Shown piece by piece: positions 44,226-50,452 of a DNA stretch of 50,452 bases. The notes beneath the pieces were generated by a model. That model searched no databases, had not been told where the DNA came from, and was given only the letters and a program-made list of their open reading frames with translations. The position numbers were made by a program, and so were the translations under genes. Numbering within the stretch: the stretch's first letter is position 1; each line of letters begins with the position of its first letter. This DNA comes from Aliagarivorans taiwanensis DSM 22990 (GTDB taxonomy: Bacteria; Pseudomonadota; Gammaproteobacteria; Enterobacterales; Celerinatantimonadaceae), in contig NZ_AUBZ01000036.1 in NCBI RefSeq assembly GCF_000429505.1, forward strand, positions 1-50,452. The letters are read 5' to 3'.

Positions 44226-45494
44226 TCAGGCTACTTTTTTCGCAAACAGGTCGCGGAAAGTGGGCAGGATCTCTTCGGCATGCTTAACATGGCGAATGGC
44301 GAAATTGGCATACTGCTGTGACAGTTCAGCGTATTCATGCCATAGCGTTTGGTGAGCACGGCTGGTGATTTCGATGTACGAGTAGTGACGCACCGCAGGT
44401 AACAAATGCTTATCGAGAAGCTGACGACACTTGGGCGAGTCATCGGCCCAGTTATCGCCATCGGACGCTTGTGCGGCGTAGATGTTCCATTGGCTGGGAG
44501 GATAACGCTCCTCAATGATCTCCTTAGTCAGTTGCAGGGCACTTGATACGATGGTGCCGCCTGTTTCCTGAGAGTAGAAAAACTCGTGCTCATCCACCTC
44601 TTTGGCTTGGGTGTGGTGGCGAATAAACACCACTTCGATCTTCTCGTAGCTGCGGGTCAAGAACAGGTAGAGCAACAAGAAAAAGCGCTTGGCCATATCT
44701 TTGGTTGCTTGGTCCATTGAGCCTGATACGTCCATCAGGCAAAACATCACCGCCTGAGTACTGGGCACTGGTGTTTTAACGAAGTTATTGAATTTAAGGT
44801 CGAATGTGTCAATGAAGGGGATCGCGGCCAGCATCTTCTTAAGCTCTTCCACCTCCTGCTCTAAGGCGACAATATCTTGCTGGGGGCAGTGAGGGTCGTT
44901 ACGCGCTTCTTCCAAACGAGTGGTTAGCTCGCGTAGGCGAGAACGCTTGCTTGCTCCCATAGCGATACGCCGCGCCAGTGAAGATTGCAGGCTGCGTACG
45001 ATATTAATGTTGCTCGGCACGCCGTCATTGGTAAAGCCAGCGCGAGAGGTTTTATATTCGATAAGCTGATCGACATCGGTTTCTTGTAGGTTAGGCAGCT
45101 CCAAATCGTCGAACAGAATATCCAAGTACTCGTCTTTCGATATATTGAACTGGAACTCGTCTTGGCCTTCGCCGGAGTCGCTGGCATCGCCATCGCCGCT
45201 GCCGCTACCTTGGCCTTGTGGTGGACGCTCAACTTTGTCGCCCTTGGTGAACTGATCGTTGCCAGGCAGCACCCGCTGGCGGTCGCCTCCTTGGCCTTGA
45301 TGGAAGAAGGGTTCGTTGATATCCCGCTGGGGGATGCTGATATTCTCACTGGCTTCCAGATCCTGGATGCTGCGCTGATTGACGGCATCAGACACCGCTT
45401 CCTTGATCTGTTTCTTGTAGCGCCGTAAGAAGCGCTGCCGATTGACAGCGCTTTTGTTCTTGCCGTTAAGACGGCGGTCGATGAAATGAGCCAT
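44226..45494 (-). CDS. yeaH: UPF0229 protein YeaH (VWA-domain)
   Basis: 422 residues. The N-terminal part is basic and helical ([10 protein letters not shown]), with a Gly/Asp/Ser-rich linker near residues 90-112. The C-terminal part is a von Willebrand A-like domain with the MIDAS motif DVSGSMD near residue 250. It is the partner of the PrkA-type kinase YeaG in stress and nitrogen-starvation responses. Strong AGGAGGT eight bases before the ATG. It lies 18 bases after yeaG. Confidence 0.95.
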   Translation of the reverse strand: MAHFIDRRLNGKNKSAVNRQRFLRRYKKQIKEAVSDAVNQRSIQDLEASENISIPQRDINEPFFHQGQGGDRQRVLPGNDQFTKGDKVERPPQGQGSGSGDGDASDSGEGQDEFQFNISKDEYLDILFDDLELPNLQETDVDQLIEYKTSRAGFTNDGVPSNINIVRSLQSSLARRIAMGASKRSRLRELTTRLEEARNDPHCPQQDIVALEQEVEELKKMLAAIPFIDTFDLKFNNFVKTPVPSTQAVMFCLMDVSGSMDQATKDMAKRFFLLLYLFLTRSYEKIEVVFIRHHTQAKEVDEHEFFYSQETGGTIVSSALQLTKEIIEERYPPSQWNIYAAQASDGDNWADDSPKCRQLLDKHLLPAVRHYSYIEITSRAHQTLWHEYAELSQQYANFAIRHVKHAEEILPTFRDLFAKKVA

Positions 45495-45512
45495 AGGCCT
45501 TTACCTCCTTCG

Positions 45513-47435
45513 CTACGAGGATTTCCGTACGCGCAGGTACCACTCAGCCAGTAGCCTGACTTGTTTACGGGTGTAGCCTTTCTCCATCATACGCGCGACA
45601 AAGTCGTCGTGTTTCTTCTGATCATCCGCCGAGGTCTTGGTGTTGAACGAGATAACCGGCAGCAGATCTTCAGTATTGGAGAACATTTTCTTCTCGATAA
45701 CGGTGCGCAGTTTCTCGTAGCTGGTCCAGTTTGGATTTGAACCTGAGTTACTGGCTTTAGCCCGTAGTACGAAATTAACGATCTCGTTGCGGAAGTCTTT
45801 CGGGTTGCTGATACCCGCAGGCTTTTCGATCTTCTCGAGTTCTGCGTTCAAGGCGGCTCGGTCGAACAACTGGCCCGTATCGGGGTCGCGATATTCTTGG
45901 TCTTGGATCCAGAAGTCGGCGTAGGTGACATAGCGGTCAAAGATGTTCTGACCGTACTCAGAGTAAGACTCGAGATAGGCGGTCTGGATCTCTTTGCCGA
46001 TGAAGTCGACATATTTAGGAATCAAGTAACCTTTGAGGTGCTCAAGATAACGATCAGCCATCTCTTGCGGGAACTGCTCACGCTCCACTTGCTGCTCTAG
46101 CACATAGAACAAGTGAACTGGGTTAGCGGCCACCTCGGTGGTATCGAAGTTGAATACCCGCGATAGGATCTTAAAGGCAAAGCGGGTGGATAGCCCTTCC
46201 ATCCCCTCATCGACACCGGCGTAGTCGCGGTACTCTTGATAGGATTTTGCTTTTGGATCGGTGTCTTTAAGGGTTTCACCATCGTAGACCCGCATCTTCG
46301 AGTACACGCTGGAGTTTTCTGGATCTTTCAGGCGTGATAGTACTGAAAACTGAGCCAGCAGCTCTAGGGTAGACGGCGCGCATTTGGCGGTATTCAGTTC
46401 GCTGTTGTCTAGCAGCTTTTGATAGATGTTTACTTCTTCATTGACGCGCAGACAGTAAGGCACCTTCACGATGTATACCCGATCAAGGAAGGCCTCATTG
46501 TTTTTGTTGTTTCTAAAGCTTTGCCATTCCGACTCGTTGGAGTGAGCCAAGATAATGCCATCAAATGGTATCGCGCTCAGGCCTTCAGTGCCGTTGAAGT
46601 TACCTTCTTGGGTGGCAGTAAGTAGCGGGTGTAGCACCTTGATGGGCGCCTTGAACATCTCCACAAACTCCATCAGGCCTTGGTTCGCACGGCACAGTGC
46701 GCCGGAGTAGCTGTAGGCATCGGGATCGTTCTGCGCGAAATGTTCCAGTTTGCGGATATCGACCTTGCCCACCAGCGAGGAGATGTCTTGGTTGTTTTCA
46801 TCGCCGGGCTCAGTTTTAGCGATACCCACTTGATGAAGAATAGAGGGGTGGCACTTAACCACTTTAAACTTGCTGATGTCGCCACCGAACTCAGTCAAAC
46901 GCTTGGCCGCCCAAGGCGACATTATCGGTCTCAGGTGACGTGGGTTAATCCCGTACTCCTGCTCCAAAATCTTGCCGTCTTCATTGGGGTCGAACAAGCA
47001 GAAAGGGTGGTCGTTGACCGGCGAGTCTTTCAGCTTATAAATAGGTACTTGCTGCATCAGAGCCTTTAGCTTCTCGGCTAACGACGATTTACCGCCGCCC
47101 ACAGGACCGAGCAGATAGAGGATTTGCTTCTTCTCTTCCAAGCCTTGGGAGGAGTGTTTTAAGTAGGAGACAATCTGTTCGATGCTGTCTTCCATACCGT
47201 AGAAGTCGGCGAAGGCCGGATAACGAGAAATCACACGGTTCGAGAAGAGTCTACTTAATCTGGGGTCTTTGGAGGTGTCTATGGTTTCGGGTTCACCGAT
47301 TGCCATCAACAGGCGTTCGGCGGGACTTGCATAGGTTGCGGGATCTTCTTTACAAAGTTGTAAAAATTGCTCTAGCGAAAGTTCTTCTTCTTGGGCCAGT
47401 TCATAGCGCTTTTGATAATGGTCGAAAATACTCAT
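45513..47435 (-). CDS. yeaG: PrkA-type serine protein kinase YeaG
   Basis: 640 residues from the ATG at 47435 (GGAGG nine bases upstream); E. coli YeaG is 644. AAA-type ATPase domain with Walker A LGPVGGGKSSLAEK near residues 108-121, then the PrkA C-terminal kinase-like domain. ILAHSNESEWQ and CHPSILHQ are family blocks. It heads the yeaG-yeaH-ycgB operon, known in E. coli as two separate RpoS-linked units. The substrate is unknown here. Confidence 0.95.
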   Translation of the reverse strand: MSIFDHYQKRYELAQEEELSLEQFLQLCKEDPATYASPAERLLMAIGEPETIDTSKDPRLSRLFSNRVISRYPAFADFYGMEDSIEQIVSYLKHSSQGLEEKKQILYLLGPVGGGKSSLAEKLKALMQQVPIYKLKDSPVNDHPFCLFDPNEDGKILEQEYGINPRHLRPIMSPWAAKRLTEFGGDISKFKVVKCHPSILHQVGIAKTEPGDENNQDISSLVGKVDIRKLEHFAQNDPDAYSYSGALCRANQGLMEFVEMFKAPIKVLHPLLTATQEGNFNGTEGLSAIPFDGIILAHSNESEWQSFRNNKNNEAFLDRVYIVKVPYCLRVNEEVNIYQKLLDNSELNTAKCAPSTLELLAQFSVLSRLKDPENSSVYSKMRVYDGETLKDTDPKAKSYQEYRDYAGVDEGMEGLSTRFAFKILSRVFNFDTTEVAANPVHLFYVLEQQVEREQFPQEMADRYLEHLKGYLIPKYVDFIGKEIQTAYLESYSEYGQNIFDRYVTYADFWIQDQEYRDPDTGQLFDRAALNAELEKIEKPAGISNPKDFRNEIVNFVLRAKASNSGSNPNWTSYEKLRTVIEKKMFSNTEDLLPVISFNTKTSADDQKKHDDFVARMMEKGYTRKQVRLLAEWYLRVRKSS

Positions 47436-47692
47436 TGCCAAGGCCTCCTAAGACTACTTTACCCACATTTAGATCGTGAGTTGGCGACAAAAATTTCAAA
47501 GGGCTCAAAAATAAGTCTATACCACGGTAAAAATAACGTTCTAAAAATTAAGAAATTTTTATTTTCAGACGAGTAACTTACTGTAGCAATTGCGGTAATT
47601 ACTGTTGTTTACGGTTTTTGTGGAAAACTGGATTCATCACGCCGTAAAACAATCCTCATGCCTTATTGATTAGACAGCAAAATGCTTGCTGT

Positions 47693-47714
47693 AAATGTGA
47701 TCTAGATGTAAATA
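47693..47714. promoter_or_regulatory. CRP-like site with one perfect half
   Basis: AAATGTGATCTAGATGTAAATA. The first 15 bases equal the ideal CRP site AAATGTGATCTAGATCACATTT, while the second half (TCACATTT) is not conserved. Centre near 47703, about 50 bases before the likely start of the small RNA. Confidence 0.4.
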
Positions 47715-47719
47715 AAAGG

Positions 47720-47747
47720 TTGCAATTGAAGATTTGGGTGATAATTT
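47720..47747 (+). promoter_or_regulatory. Probable small-RNA promoter
   Basis: TTGCAA (47720-47725), 16-base spacer, then extended -10 TGA-TAATTT (47739-47747). A start near 47754 is expected. Confidence 0.45.
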
Positions 47748-47753
47748 TAGACA

Positions 47754-47868
47754 TGTAGCTTCAAACCTTCTTGCTTTGGTCGGCGAACACTACATCAGAG
47801 GGGAGTAGTGTTGAAGGTTTTACAAGCACGTTTCCTTTAGGCTTTTGCATTGCAAAAGCCTTTTTTTT
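47754..47868 (+). ncRNA. Candidate structured small RNA
   Basis: About 115 nt from the inferred start to the end of the U tract. Helix 1 is AAACCTTC (47763-47770) with GAAGGTTT (47813-47820). Helix 2 is AACACTAC (47786-47793) with GTAGTGTT (47805-47812). The two are contiguous on the 3' side with a 15-nt bulge on the 5' side. The apical loop AUCAGAGGGGA is purine-rich; a single-stranded UUUCCUUU (47831-47838) and a strong terminator follow. This is the layout of an Hfq-type sRNA, or of a leader that ends early before the symporter genes. No known RNA family recognised. Confidence 0.6.
47839..47868 (+). terminator. Strong rho-independent terminator of the small RNA
   Basis: AGGCTTTTGC (47839-47848) pairs perfectly with GCAAAAGCCT (47852-47861) around a three-base loop and runs into eight T (47861-47868). 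No protein gene precedes it on this strand, so it implies a non-coding transcript. Confidence 0.88.
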
Positions 47869-48065
47869 GCCCAACTCGAAAAAATCCCGTAACTCCAAGA
47901 GCTTTTGGCCATGCATCGAGTGTCAGACTTTAGTGGCAATTCTGGTGTAGAAACAGCTAAAAACCCTTTGGTTCTGTGAGCCAACTCAAATCGTCTAGCA
48001 GCCGCTATACCAAAGTCTAAGTTTCAAACGACAGTGCGCAGCTTACCTTTTTGCTGTAACAAATT

Positions 48066-48090
48066 ATTAACCATTGAGCGGTGGGTTAAT
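48066..48090. promoter_or_regulatory. Dyad in the symporter leader
   Basis: ATTAACC (48066-48072) and GGTTAAT (48084-48090) are inverted around 11 bases, 30 bases before the start of the small subunit gene. It could be an operator or an mRNA hairpin. Confidence 0.4.
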
Positions 48091-48120
48091 AGCCTTTCAG
48101 CTAACAAGGAGAAGGATGAA

Positions 48121-48387
48121 ATGGCATTTCAATCTGATGAAATGGCGAGAGCCTACTGGAAAGAAAATCTCACCATCATGGGCTCACTGCTGGCCATATG
48201 GTTTGTCGTCTCGTATGTCTGCGGGATTTTGCTGGTTGATCAGCTGAACGCAATACGCTTGGGTGGCTTCAAGCTCGGCTTCTGGTTCGCTCAGCAAGGG
48301 GCGATTTATGTGTTCGTGGCATTGATCTTTGTTTATGTAGCGAAAATGAACGCGCTCGACAAAAAGTACGGCGTAGAAGAAGAGTAG
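48121..48387 (+). CDS. DUF4212 protein, small subunit of sodium/solute symporter
   Basis: 88 residues from the ATG at 48121, with AAGGAG about ten bases upstream. SDEMARAYWKENLTIM opens it, followed by two transmembrane helices (about 20-42 and 56-76). This family is always found just before large VC_2705-type symporters, as here with 12 bases between. Its role is unproven; it is thought to assist the large subunit, as DUF485 proteins do for ActP. Confidence 0.92.
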   Translation: MAFQSDEMARAYWKENLTIMGSLLAIWFVVSYVCGILLVDQLNAIRLGGFKLGFWFAQQGAIYVFVALIFVYVAKMNALDKKYGVEEE

Positions 48388-48399
48388 GCAGGATACGAA

Positions 48400-50106
48400 A
48401 TGGATATTCAAACTTGGACTTTCATACTGGTTGGCTTGAGCTTCTCGCTCTACATCGGTATTGCTATTTGGGCACGCGCTGCATCTACAGGCGAGTTTTA
48501 CGTTGCTGGAAAGGGCGTACACCCGGTTGCCAATGGTATGGCAACCGCCGCTGACTGGATGTCGGCAGCATCCTTTATCTCCATGGCGGGGATTATCTCC
48601 TTTATTGGTTACGACGGCGGTGTGTACTTGATGGGTTGGACCGGTGGCTACGTGCTGTTGGCGCTATGTCTGGCTCCTTATCTGCGTAAGTTTGGTAAGT
48701 TTACCGTGCCTGACTTTATCGGTGATCGTTACTATTCCCAGACTGCCCGTATGGTGGCGGTATTCTGCGCAATCTTTGTCTCCTTTACCTATGTTGCAGG
48801 ACAGATGCGTGGGGTAGGCGTGGTGTTCTCGCGCTTCCTTGAGGTCGACATTAACCTCGGCGTTATCATCGGTATGGCCATCGTGTTCTTCTACGCGGTG
48901 ATGGGCGGCATGAAAGGGATTACCTACACCCAGGTCGCGCAGTACTGCGTACTGATTTTCGCTTTCTTGGTTCCGGCGATTTTTACCTCGCTGGCGGTGA
49001 CCGGTAATGTATTCCCGCAAATAGGCTTTGGTAGCACCGTCACCGATGGCTCGGGGATGTATCTGCTGGATAAGGTCGATGGGCTCTCTCAAGAGCTCGG
49101 GTTTAATCAGTATACGGACGGCTCCAAGTCCACGGTCGACGTGTTCTTTATTTGTGCAGCACTGATGGTAGGTACTGCGGGTCTACCTCACGTAATTATT
49201 CGCTTCTTCACCGTACCTCGGGTTAAAGATGCGCGTATCTCTGCAGGTTACGCACTGATCTTCATCGCAATCCTGTACACCACTGCACCAGCGGTAGCAG
49301 CCTTTGCTCGCGTCAACATGATCGAGTCGATTAACGGACCTGAGATGAAGGGTGTAGCTGCGGAGCAGGCTCCAGGTTGGATCGATAACTGGAGCAAAAC
49401 CGGTCTGGTGAAGTGGGAAGATAAGAATGGCGATGGTCGTATGTTCTACTCAGGCGATGACCGTAACGAGATGTCGATTAACCGCGACATTATCGTACTG
49501 GCCTCTCCAGAGTTGGCGCAATTGCCTAACTGGGTAGTCGCACTACTGGCCGCGGGTGGCTTGGCGGCAGCGTTGTCCACGGCGGCGGGTTTGCTATTGG
49601 TGATATCCACATCGATATCCCACGACTTACTCAAAAAAGGCTTTAAACCGGATATGACCGACAAGCAAGAGCTACTGGCTGCACGCTGTGCGGCAGTACT
49701 CGCAGTAATCTGTGCCGGTTATCTGGGTATTAATCCGCCGGGCTTTGTGGCGCAGGTAGTGGCGTTTGCCTTCGGCTTAGCCGCGTCGAGCTTCTTCCCT
49801 GCGATTATCCTTGGGATCTTCTACAAACGGATGAATAAAGAAGGCGCGATTGCCGGTATGTTGGCGGGTATCTTGTTTACCTCAGCCTACATTATCTACT
49901 TCAAGTTCATTAACCCAGCGGCCAACGTGCCAGCAAACTGGTGGTTTGGTATCTCACCAGAGGGTATCGGTACCTTGGGTATGTTGGTGAACTTCGTGGT
50001 TTCTATTGCGGTGAATAAAGTGACTGCAGAAGTGCCACAAGACGTTCAAGACTTGGTCGAAAGTATTCGCTTCCCGAAAGGGGCTGGTGATGCTCACGAT
50101 CACTAA
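48400..50106 (+). CDS. Sodium/solute symporter, VC_2705 subfamily (ActP-related)
   Basis: Inner-membrane SSS-family symporter, 568 residues with about 13 transmembrane helices. FYVAGKGVHPVANGMATAAD and DWMSAASFISMAG are the N-terminal sodium-binding region; GLAAALSTAAGLLLVIS is the SSS signature around helix 9. A hydrophilic insert of about 55 residues (near 308-362, with DKNGDGRMF resembling a calcium loop) is typical of this subfamily. Carboxylates such as acetate are the usual guess; the substrate is not shown. Its native terminator seems interrupted (see 50124-50142). Confidence 0.9.
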   Translation: MDIQTWTFILVGLSFSLYIGIAIWARAASTGEFYVAGKGVHPVANGMATAADWMSAASFISMAGIISFIGYDGGVYLMGWTGGYVLLALCLAPYLRKFGKFTVPDFIGDRYYSQTARMVAVFCAIFVSFTYVAGQMRGVGVVFSRFLEVDINLGVIIGMAIVFFYAVMGGMKGITYTQVAQYCVLIFAFLVPAIFTSLAVTGNVFPQIGFGSTVTDGSGMYLLDKVDGLSQELGFNQYTDGSKSTVDVFFICAALMVGTAGLPHVIIRFFTVPRVKDARISAGYALIFIAILYTTAPAVAAFARVNMIESINGPEMKGVAAEQAPGWIDNWSKTGLVKWEDKNGDGRMFYSGDDRNEMSINRDIIVLASPELAQLPNWVVALLAAGGLAAALSTAAGLLLVISTSISHDLLKKGFKPDMTDKQELLAARCAAVLAVICAGYLGINPPGFVAQVVAFAFGLAASSFFPAIILGIFYKRMNKEGAIAGMLAGILFTSAYIIYFKFINPAANVPANWWFGISPEGIGTLGMLVNFVVSIAVNKVTAEVPQDVQDLVESIRFPKGAGDAHDH

Positions 50107-50123
50107 TTAGTCGCAAGTTGACT

Positions 50124-50142
50124 AAAAAAGCACGCTTCGGCG
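50124..50142 (+). terminator. Probable left half of the symporter terminator, cut by an IS
   Basis: AAAAAAGCACGC, then a TTCG tetraloop, then GCG, after which the IS begins. A complete terminator would continue GCGTGCTTTTTT. The break lies three or four bases into the right arm. Confidence 0.55.
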
Positions 50143-50143
50143 T

Positions 50144-50179
50144 AATGCCAGTCAGTTAAGCTGACTGGCATTTCTTTTT
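50144..50179 (+). terminator. Hairpin in the IS end acting as terminator
   Basis: AATGCCAGTCAG (50144-50155) pairs perfectly with CTGACTGGCATT (50161-50172) around a five-base loop, then TTTCTTTTT on the plus strand. It lies 38 bases after the symporter stop and includes the transposase stop codon on the other strand. Confidence 0.8.
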
Positions 50180-50452
50180 AAATGGATACTTGGTGGGTTT
50201 CCGCCTGACTTCTCGAGGGTAAACTCTATCAGGCCGAGACGCCGGGAGCGTAAGCATTCGCAGTGTTTCCAGTAGTGCTGCATAGTGCTTGGGCAAGTTG
50301 CCGGGGCTACTCATTGGCAACCTGGCTAGGAAGGTGGTCACGTGCCACAAGCAGTGGCTAAAGCTTAGCCTCGTTGGCGTTAATGGCTCTTCTGCTGCAC
50401 AGGCCTCTATCATCACTATTCTAATGAGATTGTAAGCCAACAGGACTCCCCA
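50156..50452 (-). CDS. IS4-family transposase, C-terminal part only
   Basis: 98 residues, open at the window edge. WGVLLAYNLIRIVMIEA is the C-terminal helix typical of IS4-group DDE transposases; LTPTRLSFSHCL and RVYPREVRRKPTKYP are also common near their ends. The catalytic residues lie outside the window. The stop (TAA at 50156-50158) is in the loop of the IS-end hairpin. The gene converges on the symporter gene. Confidence 0.85.
   Translation of the reverse strand, partial: WGVLLAYNLIRIVMIEACAAEEPLTPTRLSFSHCLWHVTTFLARLPMSSPGNLPKHYAALLETLRMLTLPASRPDRVYPREVRRKPTKYPFKKKCQSA

Larger units (their letters stand above)
47436..48120. other. Long intergenic region between yeaG and the symporter operon
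   Basis: 685 bases. 47436-47690 is AT-rich and should hold the yeaG promoter; it includes the dyad AAAAATTAAGAAATTTTT near 47545. Then come a CRP-like site (47693-47714), a probable small RNA with its terminator (47720-47868) and a dyad near the symporter start (48066-48090). 47870-48060 shows no gene or clear motif. No protein frame here is convincing. Confidence 0.6.
50143..50452. mobile_element. IS4-type insertion sequence, one end
   Basis: Begins TAATGCCAGTCAGTTAAG at 50143, very close to the end of E. coli IS4 (TAATGCCGATCAGTTAAG), and contains the 3' part of an IS4-family transposase reading toward that end. It runs off the right edge, so the other end and the target duplication (11-13 bases in IS4) cannot be seen. 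It differs from the IS50-like element at the left edge. Confidence 0.8.

Noticed and set aside
47436-47560. Sigma-54 promoter for yeaG
   Set aside because: Looked for TGGC-N-TTGC spacing on the minus strand because E. coli yeaGH responds to nitrogen; no acceptable match found.
47391-47576. 61-codon plus-strand frame overlapping the yeaG start
   Set aside because: Overlaps the yeaG coding start antisense, has no ribosome site and lies in AT-rich promoter DNA.

Overview
This is a chromosomal window from a gammaproteobacterium, most likely an Alteromonadales or Vibrionales relative. The evidence is gene content and order: the block yoaA, tsaB, fadD, rnd, minEDC, ycgL, ycgM, ycgN, dsbB, fadR and ycgB follows Escherichia coli order closely; a complete hisLGDCBHAF(IE) operon is present; and the DUF2333, DUF1244, DUF2982 and DUF4212/VC_2705 symporter genes are typical of marine gammaproteobacteria. 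The sequence alone does not give a species. No tRNA, rRNA, CRISPR array or prophage is visible.

Layout. 1-318: the end of an IS50/Tn5-like insertion sequence whose transposase runs off the left edge. 355-2914 (minus): a polar amino-acid ABC transporter operon. 3317-7517 (minus): asnB, a CPA2 cation/proton antiporter and nagD. 7643-10140 (plus): an adenine-deaminase-type gene, a small ABM-fold protein and an LpxM-type acyltransferase. 10171-12219 (minus): three conserved genes of unknown function. 12499-13499 (plus): two exported proteins of unknown function. 13531-14853 (minus): an MFS transporter. 15124-22104 (plus): one giant lipoprotein gene with 17 Ig-like repeats followed by 10 RCC1-like repeats. 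22315-29631 (minus): the histidine operon with its leader peptide and attenuator. 29781-36884 (plus): a small basic protein, yoaA, tsaB, a small conserved protein, an alpha/beta hydrolase, fadD and rnd. 36886-38680 (minus): minC, minD and minE. 38791-41181 (plus): ycgL, mltB, ycgM and ycgN. 41256-41774 (minus): dsbB. 41998-42711 (plus): fadR. 42719-47435 (minus): yeaG, yeaH and ycgB, adjacent and co-directional. 47436-48120: a long intergenic region holding a likely small RNA. 48121-50106 (plus): a two-subunit sodium/solute symporter. 50143-50452: the end of an IS4-type insertion sequence whose transposase runs off the right edge.

Most of the window is housekeeping: histidine synthesis, division-site placement, fatty-acid activation and its regulator FadR, disulfide formation, t6A tRNA modification and lipid A acylation. 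The unusual parts are the giant surface-type lipoprotein, the probable structured small RNA upstream of the symporter, and the two window ends. Each end lies in a different insertion sequence, and in both cases the flank looks like half of a broken rho-independent terminator hairpin. The simplest reading is that the window is a contig bounded by repeated elements that each inserted into a terminator. The left element also carries its own inward-facing terminator, and the right element's terminal hairpin appears to replace the terminator it disrupted.
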